Below the pieces are notes generated by a model. It did not search any database and was not told where the DNA came from. It saw only the letters and a list, made by a program, of their open reading frames with translations. A DNA stretch of 64,000 nucleotides from Croceicoccus ponticola (lineage in GTDB: Bacteria > Pseudomonadota > Alphaproteobacteria > Sphingomonadales > Sphingomonadaceae): contig NZ_RXOL01000004.1 in assembly GCF_004004515.1 (NCBI RefSeq), forward strand, positions 272,790 to 336,789, read 5' to 3'. Shown here piece by piece: positions 1-8,500 of the stretch. How positions within the stretch are numbered: position 1 is the first letter of the stretch; every line of letters begins with the position of its first letter. The translations under genes and the position numbers were made by a program.

Positions 1-999
1 GGGCGTTCCGGTGATCGTCACGTTGGGGAACATCGTGTGATGAAACTGATCGGTCAGTTCCCAGTCCGTCAACTTGTCGAAGTAGGCATAGCCGCGTTCG
101 GGGCCAAGACGGCGGCGCGCTTGCTGCAACGCGATGCGGCCTTCCTGCGCGCGACCTTCGTAATCGGCGGGATCGATATCCCATTCCTTCAGGACTTCGG
201 CCCACAGCGGCTTGACCTGCTGCGCATCTTCGTACCGCGACGACGGTTGCAGTTTTTCGATCATGCGGTTGTGCCCGGTGGGGTACATTTCGAACACGGT
301 GGTCGAGTAGTGATCGTCGATCATCGGTTCGAACTGCGGGTGGACCGCCGGGATGTGATAGCTTTCGTTGAAGTTGTCGCTGGCGAATTTCCAGTTGGTG
401 TTGACCCGCAACCGCCGGTTCACCACGCGCACATAGTCATCCAGATCGCGATTGCCGAGCAGGTCGGGGATCGGGTGCAGGTATTCGGCCAGCGGCACCG
501 GATCGGGGTTGAAGCTGAACCAGATAAACCCGCCCCAGGTGTCGCACTTCAACTGCTTCAGCTTCAGCTTGCCGCAGGGATTGACGTCGAAATCTTCCGG
601 GTCCTGTACCTCGTCCAGTTCGCCGTCCAGCGCCCATTTCCAGTTGTGGTAGGGACAGATGAAATGGCTCATCACGCCGCCTTCGCGGGTGTTGACCAGC
701 TGATTGCCCCGGTGACGGCATACGTTGAAGAACGCCTTCACCGAACCGTCGACTTGCTTCACCATCAACACCGATTCATGCTTGAACTGGTGGGTGATGA
801 AGTCGCCGGGTTCTTCCAGTTGCGAGGTCCGGCCACCGACGTGCCAGATCTTCTTCCACATATGTTCCCACTCGCGCTCGGCGAAGTCCTTCGACCAGTA
901 ACGGTCGCCGGTGATCGCATCGCCGCGCGCGGCGGGATATTGCGCATCGGGATGGGTGGGGTATTCGGGGCTTGCGGTTTTATCGAGAACGGTTGCCAT
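1..999 (-). CDS. Rieske non-heme iron oxygenase alpha subunit (3' end cut by window)
   Basis: Oxygenase component that would hydroxylate or demethylate a ring or other hydrophobic substrate with electrons from a ferredoxin. The first 333 residues are present; the gene runs off the left edge. Rieske ligands are Cys94/His96 (CRHRGN) and Cys115/His118 (CPYHNW). The mononuclear iron site is NESYH with His215 and His220 (HPQ). Glu212 sits where naphthalene dioxygenase has the bridging Asp. ATG at 999 is chosen because it aligns with the N-termini of the relatives at 2067 and 8501. It is the last visible gene of a minus-strand unit and lies 28 bases after a SnoaL-like gene. The family is certain; the substrate is not readable from the sequence. 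Confidence 0.92.
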   Translation of the reverse strand, partial: MATVLDKTASPEYPTHPDAQYPAARGDAITGDRYWSKDFAEREWEHMWKKIWHVGGRTSQLEEPGDFITHQFKHESVLMVKQVDGSVKAFFNVCRHRGNQLVNTREGGVMSHFICPYHNWKWALDGELDEVQDPEDFDVNPCGKLKLKQLKCDTWGGFIWFSFNPDPVPLAEYLHPIPDLLGNRDLDDYVRVVNRRLRVNTNWKFASDNFNESYHIPAVHPQFEPMIDDHYSTTVFEMYPTGHNRMIEKLQPSSRYEDAQQVKPLWAEVLKEWDIDPADYEGRAQEGRIALQQARRRLGPERGYAYFDKLTDWELTDQFHHTMFPNVTITGTP

Positions 1000-1027
1000 G
1001 ACGGCATCTCCCAAGGTCAGAGGTTGC

Positions 1028-1474
1028 TCAACCTTCTCCGTGGATCTCGGTCAATGAACCGGGCATCGGCATCATCGGCGTGATCGTGTAGTGGCGGCAC
1101 TTCCATGCGCCGTCCTGTTCTATGCATTCCATCCGGTATTTTACTTGCACGGTAACGGTGTTGCCGTCGTTCGCCCGGCCCATGCCGATGACATAGGCGG
1201 TCATCGCGCCGACCGATCCGTCCCAGCTTTCCGGGCGGAAGTTGCTGATGAAGTGGAAGTGATGGCTCATCCCGGCAAAGACGCCGTCGAAGAACGTCTT
1301 GATCTCGCCCTTGCCGTTGATCATCGGCAAGCCGATCGCGGTGAAGTCCGCCCGGGCGTCGTCGGTGAACAGGTCGAGCAGGGGCTGCATGTCCTTCAGT
1401 CCGTCGACCGCATAGCAATATTCGATCATCAGGGCCTGCAGGCCGGCGCGGACATTTTCGGGCATCTGGGTCAC
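1028..1474 (-). CDS. SnoaL-like (NTF2 fold) protein, copy 2 of a tandem pair
   Basis: Small 148-residue alpha+beta-barrel protein of the SnoaL/ketosteroid-isomerase superfamily, which includes isomerases, dehydratases and small subunits of oxygenases. The fold is suggested by the N-terminal helix with EYCYAVD, the central LFTDDA segment and the C-terminal paired strands (VQVKYRMECIEQDGAWKCRHY). It is clearly a paralogue of the next gene upstream (1532-1951), sharing the VQVKYRMEC core and the MPMPG/MPLPA end. The start is GTG at 1474: its VTQMPENV aligns with MTRMPDDV of the paralogue, with AGGA upstream. It sits between Rieske genes, so it may dehydrate or isomerise an oxygenation product, or be a non-catalytic partner. 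Confidence 0.85.
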   Translation of the reverse strand: MTQMPENVRAGLQALMIEYCYAVDGLKDMQPLLDLFTDDARADFTAIGLPMINGKGEIKTFFDGVFAGMSHHFHFISNFRPESWDGSVGAMTAYVIGMGRANDGNTVTVQVKYRMECIEQDGAWKCRHYTITPMMPMPGSLTEIHGEG

Positions 1475-1512
1475 GGTATCATCATCCTGTTATCTAGAAG
1501 GAGGCTTTACGC

Positions 1513-1529
1513 CCGGACTTTACGTCCGG
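1513..1529 (-). repeat. small inverted repeat between the tandem SnoaL genes
   Basis: CCGGAC at 1513-1518 and GTCCGG at 1524-1529 form a 6-bp stem with a 5-base loop, between the stop of one SnoaL gene and the start of the next. There is no T-tract, so it is more likely an RNA processing or stability hairpin, or chance, than a terminator. Confidence 0.3.
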
Positions 1530-1531
1530 AC

Positions 1532-1951
1532 TTACGCCGGCAACGGCATCATGGCTTCGAGCGAGAAGTGGCGGCATTTCCAGGCATCGCCCACCTGCAC
1601 GCATTCCATACGGTACTTCACCTGGACGCTGACCTGAGTGCCGTCGTTGGCGACGCCCATGCCCATGACATAGGCGGTGATTACGCCGACCTCGCCGTCC
1701 CAGCCGTCGGCACGCAGATTGGCCGGGATGTGGAATTCATTCGCCATGTTCTCGACCAGCCCGGCATAGAACGCATGGATCTGCTCACGCCCTTCCATCC
1801 TGGGGAAGGCGACCGCCGAAAAGTCGATGACGGCATCGTCGGTGAACAAGGCCACGACGTTTTCCGGATCGCGACGCGAGTCCACGGCATAAGTATATTC
1901 CGTCATCAGGCGGCTCAACGCCCTAAAGACGTCGTCGGGCATGCGGGTCAT
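1532..1951 (-). CDS. SnoaL-like (NTF2 fold) protein, copy 1 of a tandem pair
   Basis: 139-residue SnoaL-superfamily protein, a paralogue of the following gene. Shared features are EYTYAVD near residue 20, LFTDDAVIDF near 35-45 and the strand pair around VQVKYRMEC. The start is ATG at 1951, preceded by AGGAG about a dozen bases upstream; an open frame continues further upstream but lacks a better ribosome-binding site. It lies about 115 bases downstream of the Rieske gene 2067-3401 in the same orientation. The role is probably an isomerase, dehydratase or accessory barrel acting on the same substrate as its oxygenase neighbours; this is inference from position and fold. Confidence 0.85.
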   Translation of the reverse strand: MTRMPDDVFRALSRLMTEYTYAVDSRRDPENVVALFTDDAVIDFSAVAFPRMEGREQIHAFYAGLVENMANEFHIPANLRADGWDGEVGVITAYVMGMGVANDGTQVSVQVKYRMECVQVGDAWKCRHFSLEAMMPLPA

Positions 1952-2066
1952 GGCGCTTGTTCTCCTAAGTTTTCCAGCGCCCAGACTCCGACCTTGCCCA
2001 GAGTTTGGGCGCAATTGAGTGTCTGGCGTCGCGCGGTATTTGGCGTCGCCCGGCGTGTGGTTTCGT

Positions 2067-3401
2067 TCAGCCGTGCGGCGGCGGGCCGAGGACCACGTCG
2101 TTCAGCAGTTCGTGGAAACGCTGGATGCGCTTTTCCTGACGGGTCAGGAAACAACCGGTGAAGCCCCGCGAATTGAGGCCGAGCTGCTGCGACGTGCCGA
2201 TCGAAAGGTCCTGATCGGCGACGTAACCAACCGAAACGCCATCGCCATAGACCGAATGATGGGCCAGCGCGTCGTGACGCAGCGGCAGGTCTCCCATCGG
2301 CGTGCCCTTGACCTCTTTCGCGCCTTCGACCGGGGGGTACAGGCACCAGTGCTGAAACACGCACTTGGCCGGGTCCGTCGGGTGCGGTTCGGTGCGCAAG
2401 ATCTGGCACTGTTCCGGGCTCATCGTGATGGTCAGGTTGGGGAACAGCGTGCAGTGGAAATAGTCCACCAACTGCTGGTCCGTCATGTCGTCGTAGTTCT
2501 TGTACCCGCGGCCCGGGCCCAGTTCGCGCTTGGCCTTGATGATCGCTTCGCGAAGGTCGCCGGTGCGCCCTTTGTATTCGGACGGGTCGATGCCCCACGC
2601 GCTGGCCACGTCGTCAAGCGGTGCGGGCACTTCGCCGGTGTGGAAATCCTGCCGCGTCGTCGCCTGATGGCCGACCATCCACATTGCATTGTGGCCGTTC
2701 TCATACATCTCGAACAGCGTCGTCGGCAGGCCGTCGTTGATGAACGTGGCCAGTTCCGGGTGGATCGTGGGGAGGTGGTAGCTTTCGTTGAAGTTGTCGC
2801 GGATGATCTTCCAGTTGAATTCGCAATCGGCCGAAACGTTGATAACGCGCACCCAGTTTTCGAGGCCGTAGCCCGCCAGTCGTTCGGGAAACGGTTTCAA
2901 CCATTCGAGCAGCGGGGCGGCGTGCGGGTCCATGTTCCAGAACACGAACGGGCCCCACGTTTCGCAACGCAGCTCGGTCAGCTTCACCTTGCCGCAGGGG
3001 TTGCCTTCGGGAAAATCATCGGGGTCCTGCACGTTGACCAGCGTGCCCGCCGGATCGAACTGCCAGCCGTGATAGCCGCAGGTGATGCGCGGGGTCGAAC
3101 CGGCGTCGCCCAGCACAAGCCGGTTACCGCGGTGCGGACAGGTGTTGTAGAAGGCGCGGATCGAGCCGTCCTCCTGCTTCACCATGATGACCGATTCCCG
3201 GCCGAAGTTGTGACGGATGAAGTCGCCTTCTTCCTCTAGCTCGGCGGTGACGCCGCCCAGATGCCAGATGTGGGGCCACAGCTTATCGTATTCGCCCTCC
3301 ATCCATTCAGCCGAAGTGTAACGGTCGGCCGTGATGGTGTCGCCGCGAACCGGCTGATCGAAATCGGGTGAATAGCGGGCGGCGCCGGTCTGCACGTTCA
3401 T
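2067..3401 (-). CDS. Rieske non-heme iron oxygenase alpha subunit
   Basis: Complete 444-residue terminal oxygenase subunit. The Rieske [2Fe-2S] domain (about 45-150) has Cys88/His90 (CPHRGN) and Cys108/His111 (CGYHGW). The catalytic domain holds the NESYH-HPE motif with iron ligands His209 and His214, and Glu206 in the bridging position normally taken by Asp. It is close in layout to the Rieske proteins at 1-999 and 8501-9847. The start is ATG at 3401; the gene follows a SnoaL-like gene by 19 bases, so the two are probably co-transcribed with the upstream P450. No dedicated reductase or small beta subunit lies beside it; the neighbouring SnoaL proteins share the NTF2 fold of classical beta subunits. 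Confidence 0.93.
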   Translation of the reverse strand: MNVQTGAARYSPDFDQPVRGDTITADRYTSAEWMEGEYDKLWPHIWHLGGVTAELEEEGDFIRHNFGRESVIMVKQEDGSIRAFYNTCPHRGNRLVLGDAGSTPRITCGYHGWQFDPAGTLVNVQDPDDFPEGNPCGKVKLTELRCETWGPFVFWNMDPHAAPLLEWLKPFPERLAGYGLENWVRVINVSADCEFNWKIIRDNFNESYHLPTIHPELATFINDGLPTTLFEMYENGHNAMWMVGHQATTRQDFHTGEVPAPLDDVASAWGIDPSEYKGRTGDLREAIIKAKRELGPGRGYKNYDDMTDQQLVDYFHCTLFPNLTITMSPEQCQILRTEPHPTDPAKCVFQHWCLYPPVEGAKEVKGTPMGDLPLRHDALAHHSVYGDGVSVGYVADQDLSIGTSQQLGLNSRGFTGCFLTRQEKRIQRFHELLNDVVLGPPPHG

Positions 3402-3420
3402 GTTAAAAGTCCTTGCTGCA

Positions 3421-3981
3421 TCAGGCCGGTGCGTTGGCCGGCATATCCATGGTGGGCCAGTCGCGGGTCTGGCTGAAATCCCGGCCCTGGCGAAGACCGC
3501 GCGGGGCCGTGGGGTTCTGTTCGAAGAACGCGCGCGAACCCGCCGTGTCGGTCACCCAGTCGGTGACGAGGGTCCGCTTCGCGATCCGCCACTGGCCTTC
3601 ACGACAAGCATATTCGTCGACGTATCGACCCGAGATGAACAGGTCGCGCGCTTCGCCGTTTTCGCCGGTTACGTCGTGGTACGCCTGAAAATACCACTCT
3701 CCGCTCGCGTTGGAAACGTCGTGCAGCGTTATGATCGACTGGCCCAGCATGTGGTGCGTGCCGCCCATGTCGCCCAGAAAGCCCAGCGCGAAGTCGGCGA
3801 ATTCCTCACGATTGCCCTGCATCACACCGCAATCGACGAAGGCGTCGTCGTGAAATGCGCCAAGCAGCAGATCGCGGTCGATCCGGTCCAGCCCGCGCAT
3901 GTATCGGGCTGTCACCGCCGCGATGTCGCGCCGCGCGGCAAGATCGCGGATTTCGGCTTCGAGGTCGAAACGGTCGCTCAA
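3421..3981 (-). CDS. SnoaL-like (NTF2 fold) protein, translationally coupled to the P450
   Basis: 186-residue SnoaL-superfamily protein beginning LSDRFDLEAEIRDLAARRDI, with the typical RYMRGLDRID helix near residues 25-35, a HDDAFVDCG segment and a FISGRYVDEY strand. The start chosen is TTG at 3981: it overlaps the TGA of the upstream P450 (TTGA), the homologous domain begins there, and no ATG is suitably placed. Upstream extension of this frame is antisense-like arginine- and proline-rich sequence within the P450. The coupling suggests it acts with the P450 or the following Rieske enzyme, for example as an isomerase or dehydratase of a hydroxylated intermediate. The exact reaction is unknown. 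Confidence 0.82.
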   Translation of the reverse strand: MSDRFDLEAEIRDLAARRDIAAVTARYMRGLDRIDRDLLLGAFHDDAFVDCGVMQGNREEFADFALGFLGDMGGTHHMLGQSIITLHDVSNASGEWYFQAYHDVTGENGEARDLFISGRYVDEYACREGQWRIAKRTLVTDWVTDTAGSRAFFEQNPTAPRGLRQGRDFSQTRDWPTMDMPANAPA

Positions 3982-5201
3982 ACGTCCCACTCCAGCGTCA
4001 GTCGGCGGATGCTGGCGACGATGCCGCCGTCGTTGGTCAGGTCGCTGTCGGGCGCGACGCGGAATTCGGGGATGCGCGCCAGCCACTCCTCGATCGTGAT
4101 CGCGACTTCGGCGCGGGCCAGTTCCTGCCCCGGGCACATGTGCGGCCCACTGCCGAACGTGGAATGCGGGGCGCGGCGGCGGGCGGGATCGATGGCGAAC
4201 GGACATTCGTTCTGCGCCGGGTCAATCCCGTGGATCGCGGTCGGCATGGCGACCATGTCGCCTGCCTTCATCGCGACGCCGCGAAACTCCATGTCCTCAC
4301 GCACTTCGCGGCCGATGGTGACGATGCCAAACCGGCGAAACAGTTCGTTCGTCGCCGCGATGATGCCGCCCGGTTGTTCGGCCAGCGTGCGCCGCAGATC
4401 GGGCAATCGCGCCAGTTCGAGCATGGCATAGCCGAGGAAATTCACGACCGTATCGACACCAGCGATCAGCAACTGCGTGATCAGGGCCAACGCCTCGTCA
4501 TGGGTCAGCGGTCGGTTCGTGCCGTCCGCCTCGGTCACGCCGGCGGTCAGCAGGTTGCTGATCATGTCGGTACCGGGATTGGCGGTGCGTTCGTGGACCA
4601 GCGGGCTGACATATTCGTAGAACGCCGCTTTCGCATCCTCGAACGTCATGTCCATGTCGGGGCGCGTCATGCACAGCGCCCAATACCGGATCTTCTCCGC
4701 ATCGGATTTAGGCACATCGACGAGCGCGAGGAACACATGCACCGGAAAAATGCGCGCGAACTGTTCGGTGAAATTGCAGCGACCCGATGCGCGAAAGCTT
4801 TCGATCAGGTCGATGGCGACCTTGCGGATCGATGGCTTCATGCCGCGCACTTCGGACGGCTTCAGGCTGTCGTTCAACAGCTTGCGATAGGGGCGATGTT
4901 GCGGCGGGTCGATCGTGGTGGGGATCAGTTCGTGCAGTTCGCCGACAGATTTGGGAATGACGATGACGCGGTTGCTGAACCGTTTCCAGTCCGACTGCAC
5001 TTCGGCCAGCGCCTCTCCGCCCAAGGCGATCCAGTGCCCTTCGTTGCGGGGGGTCCACACGATTTCGGGATTGGCGGCCTGTAGCGCGGCCCATGCGCGG
5101 TGATAGTCCTCCGCCTGCCCTTCGGGGGCATAGATATCCACGTCGACGATCCGTTGCGGATCCACGTGGGGGGGAACCTGGGTATCGATCATACTGGCCA
5201 T
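3978..5201 (-). CDS. cytochrome P450, class I bacterial (P450cam-like)
   Basis: Soluble 407-residue haem monooxygenase. Visible features are the B/C-region TTIDPPQHRPYR near 95-105, the I-helix oxygen-binding motif LLIAGVDT with Asp250-Thr251, the K-helix ExxR at Glu286-Arg289, and the haem loop FGSGPHMCPGQ with the axial thiolate Cys356. The spacing and the 'DPPxHRxYR' segment fit the P450cam/CYP101-like bacterial group, which needs a ferredoxin and a ferredoxin reductase; neither is adjacent. GGAGAGA lies 7 bases before the ATG at 5201. It is first of a run with SnoaL and Rieske genes and lies 149 bases after the TonB receptor, suggesting hydroxylation of an imported hydrophobic compound. 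Confidence 0.93.
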   Translation of the reverse strand: MASMIDTQVPPHVDPQRIVDVDIYAPEGQAEDYHRAWAALQAANPEIVWTPRNEGHWIALGGEALAEVQSDWKRFSNRVIVIPKSVGELHELIPTTIDPPQHRPYRKLLNDSLKPSEVRGMKPSIRKVAIDLIESFRASGRCNFTEQFARIFPVHVFLALVDVPKSDAEKIRYWALCMTRPDMDMTFEDAKAAFYEYVSPLVHERTANPGTDMISNLLTAGVTEADGTNRPLTHDEALALITQLLIAGVDTVVNFLGYAMLELARLPDLRRTLAEQPGGIIAATNELFRRFGIVTIGREVREDMEFRGVAMKAGDMVAMPTAIHGIDPAQNECPFAIDPARRRAPHSTFGSGPHMCPGQELARAEVAITIEEWLARIPEFRVAPDSDLTNDGGIVASIRRLTLEWDV

Positions 5202-5309
5202 CAGCTCTCTCCGTTGCGTCGCAGGGCGACGGGGACTGCCGGCTCGCGGCCGGTCTGTCGTGCCATCCTACCCGTCCTGCGGTTCAAAACAGCCGTCCTT
5301 TTTGCCAGC

Positions 5310-5344
5310 AGTAAAGCGGCGGCGGACATGATGCCCGCCGCCGC
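5310..5344 (-). terminator. GC hairpin after TonB receptor gene
   Basis: A perfect 10-bp stem (GCGGCGGCGG at 5316-5325 with its complement at 5335-5344) has a 9-base loop and lies 7 bases past the receptor stop. On the minus strand it is followed by TTTACT, a weak T-run. It probably reduces read-through from the receptor into the P450 genes rather than stopping it fully. Confidence 0.55.
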
Positions 5345-5350
5345 CCGGGT

Positions 5351-7564
5351 TCAAAAACTATACCGCAATTCGGCACCATAAGTGCGTGGTGCGCCGAGCG
5401 ATGCCAGCGTACCGATACCGGCCAGGCTCAATTTCTGGTTGAAGTACTTCTCGTCGGTCAGGTTGCGACCCCAGACGCCAATCGTCCATCCGGCATCGTC
5501 CGGGCCCCAGCTGAGGCTGGCATTGACCAGTTCGATCGAGCCCACCCGCTCCACCGGGAAATTGGTGTAGCTGGTGAATTTCGAACTGGTGTAGGTGTAT
5601 TGCGCGTTCGCATTCAAAGTGCCCGGCCCGACGCTGCCCTTCCAGTTGACGCCCATCGAGCCATTCCACTCCGGCGAGTTCATCAGCGAGTTCCCGGCAT
5701 AGGAAATCGGCACCAGCCCGCCGCTGCCCGGATCGAGGACGAAGGTATCGTATTCCTTGTACTTGGCGTCGAGGTAAGCGATCGCACCGTTCAGCCGCAG
5801 ACCTTCGACCGGCACGGCCGTCACTTCCAGCTCGAAACCCTTGGTCTCGGCCTTGCCCGCGTTGGCAATCGATGCCGAGTTCGCTCCTGAGGGATAAGTG
5901 ATATTCTGGACGACCTGCATATCGTTATATTTGTTAAAGAATGCAGAGAGGTTCAGCCGCAGGTGGCGATCAAGCAGGTCGGCCTTGGCGCCGACTTCGA
6001 TCGTGTCGAGCTTTTCGGGATTGAACGGGCCGATATCCTCTGCGACCGCGATGCGGCCGGTAAATCCGCCTGACTTGAAGCCCCGCGCATAATATCCGTA
6101 CAGCAGGACGTCGTCGGTCGCTTGCCAGTCCAGACCGACCTTATAACCGACATTGTTCCACGCCTTCTCACCGCTGGCCACGAGCAGTGATTCAGGGATG
6201 ATGGGGTCGTCGAACTGCGACACGCCCGACGGATTGATGCTGTTGGCAGTGGTCGACGTCGCCTCGGTCTTTTCGTGGCTGTAGCGTATCCCGGCTTGCA
6301 GCGTCAGCGACGGGGTCAGTTCCTGATAGACCTGCGCGAAGCCTGAAATCGACCAGTTCTTCTGATCCTGCGTCTGCGGCTGACCAAGACCGGGCAGGAA
6401 CCCGTCGAGTTTGCCAGCTTGGTCGAGGAAGTACTTCTGCTGGAAATAGAAGGCACCGACGATCAACCGGGTCGTATCGGTCAGGTTGACGAGGTTGCGC
6501 AGTTCCTGGCTGAACTGGTGGTGGTTGGTGTTGCGGCGGGTCTGGAGAAGAATGCGGGTCGTCGCATCGTCGTCGGAAAACAGATCACCGTCATATTCGC
6601 GGTAGTTGGTGATCGAGGTCAGGGTGCCGATGCTCGTGTCCAGATTCTGCGTCAGCGTGACCGAATAGGTATCGCGATCGTTCGCGTCCGGTTGATCGCT
6701 GGACAAGCCGCGATAGAAGCTGAACGGATCGGTAGTCTCGCCGGGCGTGTAGAAAAGCTCGCCCGGCCCAGCGATCAATACGCCGGTCTGCGAACCGTTA
6801 CGGCTGCGGACATATTCGCCGATCATCGTCGCGTCGTAGTCGCCCGTCGCGTATTTGAGATATCCTCGCAGCGACGTGATGTTACGCGAACCGATGCTCT
6901 TGCCGTCGGCATAGTTGCGGAAATACCCGTCCATTTCGTTGTGCAGGACGCTGATTTTGCCGGACAGGTTCTCTCCCAGCGGGAAATTGATTGCTGCGTT
7001 CGCCTCGATCTGGCCGTAGTTGCCATACGACAACTGGACATCGCCGCCGAATTCGCCAGTCGGCTGACGGGTCACGACGTTGATAACGCCGCCAGTGGTG
7101 TTGGCGCCAAACAGGGTGCCTTGGGGCCCGCGCAGTACTTCGACCCGGTCGATGTCGAATAGTGAAAGCAAAGCGGCGGTATTGACGCCAACGACCACCC
7201 CGTCGACGACGACGGACACGGTCGTGCCGACATAGGGGTCGGCATCGTTTACGCCGATGCCGCGAATGGTGAAGACCGCCGAATCGGGCGAGTTCGAGAA
7301 CGTGTTGATCTGGACGTTGGGCACTGAATTGGCGAGGTCGGCGACGCTGTTGATCTGCTGTTCTTCCAGCATGTCTCCGGTCACGGCGGTTACGGAAATC
7401 GGAACATCCTGAAGGTTCTGCGCCTGCTTCTGCGCGGTCACGACGATCTCGCTCAACCCGCCAGTGCTCTGCTGGTCGGTCGAGTCCTGCGCATGGGCGG
7501 AACCCGCCATGGCCACGGCCGCAACCGACAGGCCACATACGAACTGTGTCTTGAAATTTCTCAC
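5351..7564 (-). CDS. TonB-dependent outer-membrane receptor
   Basis: Outer-membrane beta-barrel importer energised by TonB-ExbBD, about 737 residues. The N-terminus is a signal peptide (MRNFKTQFVCG...AGSAHA, cleavage before QDS), followed by the TonB box EIVVTAQK, a plug domain with the LRGPQGTLFGANTTGGVINVVT-like signature, and a barrel ending in aromatic Phe (LRYSF). The GTG at 7564 is preferred over ATG at 7570 because GGGAGGG abuts the ATG directly but lies 6 bases before the GTG. It resembles the sphingomonad receptors linked to catabolic clusters rather than classical siderophore receptors. A TetR gene is divergent from it. Substrate uptake for the downstream P450/Rieske genes is the likely role. 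Confidence 0.9.
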   Translation of the reverse strand: MRNFKTQFVCGLSVAAVAMAGSAHAQDSTDQQSTGGLSEIVVTAQKQAQNLQDVPISVTAVTGDMLEEQQINSVADLANSVPNVQINTFSNSPDSAVFTIRGIGVNDADPYVGTTVSVVVDGVVVGVNTAALLSLFDIDRVEVLRGPQGTLFGANTTGGVINVVTRQPTGEFGGDVQLSYGNYGQIEANAAINFPLGENLSGKISVLHNEMDGYFRNYADGKSIGSRNITSLRGYLKYATGDYDATMIGEYVRSRNGSQTGVLIAGPGELFYTPGETTDPFSFYRGLSSDQPDANDRDTYSVTLTQNLDTSIGTLTSITNYREYDGDLFSDDDATTRILLQTRRNTNHHQFSQELRNLVNLTDTTRLIVGAFYFQQKYFLDQAGKLDGFLPGLGQPQTQDQKNWSISGFAQVYQELTPSLTLQAGIRYSHEKTEATSTTANSINPSGVSQFDDPIIPESLLVASGEKAWNNVGYKVGLDWQATDDVLLYGYYARGFKSGGFTGRIAVAEDIGPFNPEKLDTIEVGAKADLLDRHLRLNLSAFFNKYNDMQVVQNITYPSGANSASIANAGKAETKGFELEVTAVPVEGLRLNGAIAYLDAKYKEYDTFVLDPGSGGLVPISYAGNSLMNSPEWNGSMGVNWKGSVGPGTLNANAQYTYTSSKFTSYTNFPVERVGSIELVNASLSWGPDDAGWTIGVWGRNLTDEKYFNQKLSLAGIGTLASLGAPRTYGAELRYSF

Positions 7565-7570
7565 GGTCAT

Positions 7571-7577
7571 CCCTCCC
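7571..7577 (-). promoter_or_regulatory. ribosome-binding site that favours a GTG start
   Basis: GGGAGGG directly touches an in-frame ATG (7570) but lies 6 bases upstream of GTG at 7564. Normal Shine-Dalgarno spacing therefore favours GTG as the initiation codon of the TonB receptor. Confidence 0.5.
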
Positions 7578-7681
7578 GCACCGCGTTTTCGCGGCTTGCA
7601 TGTTGTGTCGGCCACCAATTACAGGCGACGTTGCCGGTTTTGGCTTTTGACACTATAACTCGATACTGAGCATTGTGATAG

Positions 7682-8398
7682 GTGGCCGGCTTGGCCGACT
7701 CGGATGACAAACGCCAAATGACCGCAAGACACTCTGAAATCCTGCGCAAGATCAGACCGGGCGGCGGTCCGGAAGACTTCGACCGTTGGCAGCAACGCAA
7801 GGGTTTGCTGACTCGCGAAGCCATGCTCGATGCTTCAGTCGATTGTCTCGTCGAAAGTGGATATGCCGGTCTATCCACCAATGACGTCGCCCGCCGCGCA
7901 GGCGTGTCGCGCGGAGCGATGCATCATCATTTCGCCACGCGGATCGCGTTGGTGGAAGGGCTGATCGAACATATCTTCTATCGCAGAATGCGGCAATTCC
8001 TCGACGATTTCGCGCAAGCACTCGAAGAATGCGGCAAACGCGGCTTCAACGTGCTGCCCCACGTGCTGGCCGTCGAACTGCATTGGCAGACGATGCAGAC
8101 GAAGGATTACGAAGCCTACCTGAGGCTAGCCGTCGCCGCCCGCAACGACGACGATCTCGCTCGGGTGTTCCAGCCTGCCGCCAAGCGTTTCGACGAAGTT
8201 TGGATGGACGAAATGGCCCATGCCTTCCCCCAATGGCATCACGCCCGCCAGCTGATGACGCTGGCCAGCGACATGACGCAGGCGGTACATATCGGGCTGC
8301 TGGTGAACGGCAGCACGATGGGCGAGGCGCGCAGCCGGCTGCTGCAAGAGCACCTGGCGATGTCGGTCAACATGCTGGCAGAACGCGCGGAGATTTGA
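7682..8398 (+). CDS. TetR/AcrR family transcriptional regulator
   Basis: Up to 238 residues. The N-terminal TetR DNA-binding domain lies at about 43-90 with the helix-turn-helix TNDVARRAGVSRGAMHHHF; the C-terminal ligand-binding helices follow. The N-terminus is uncertain: GTG at 7682 gives the full frame and ATG at 7718 gives a product 12 residues shorter; neither has a clear ribosome-binding site. The gene is divergent from the TonB receptor and lies 102 bases upstream of a Rieske gene, so it may control both flanking units. TetR proteins usually repress and respond to a small ligand; the ligand here is unknown. Confidence 0.88.
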   Translation: MAGLADSDDKRQMTARHSEILRKIRPGGGPEDFDRWQQRKGLLTREAMLDASVDCLVESGYAGLSTNDVARRAGVSRGAMHHHFATRIALVEGLIEHIFYRRMRQFLDDFAQALEECGKRGFNVLPHVLAVELHWQTMQTKDYEAYLRLAVAARNDDDLARVFQPAAKRFDEVWMDEMAHAFPQWHHARQLMTLASDMTQAVHIGLLVNGSTMGEARSRLLQEHLAMSVNMLAERAEI

Positions 8399-8407
8399 AA
8401 ACCGGCA

Positions 8408-8426
8408 CCCTTGCCGCTTTTCTAGG
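8408..8426 (+). promoter_or_regulatory. CCCTTGCCGC-n-CTAGG box upstream of Rieske operon
   Basis: CCCTTGCCGC (8408-8417), TTTT, CTAGG (8422-8426). The exact 10-mer recurs at 17710-17719 with CTAGG 6 bases further on, again upstream of a catabolic gene in the same orientation. It could be an operator or part of a promoter; inference only. Confidence 0.35.
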
Positions 8427-8500
8427 CGAAGTGATAGTTGCAGGCGAACGGTTCCGGCCTCAGGCTGGGTCCATAAAAATCGGGTAGAGGATCTGGTCAT

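Noticed and set aside
7647..7652. TTGACA -35 element upstream of the TetR gene
   Set aside because: No convincing -10 hexamer at 16-18 bases downstream, so no promoter is called.
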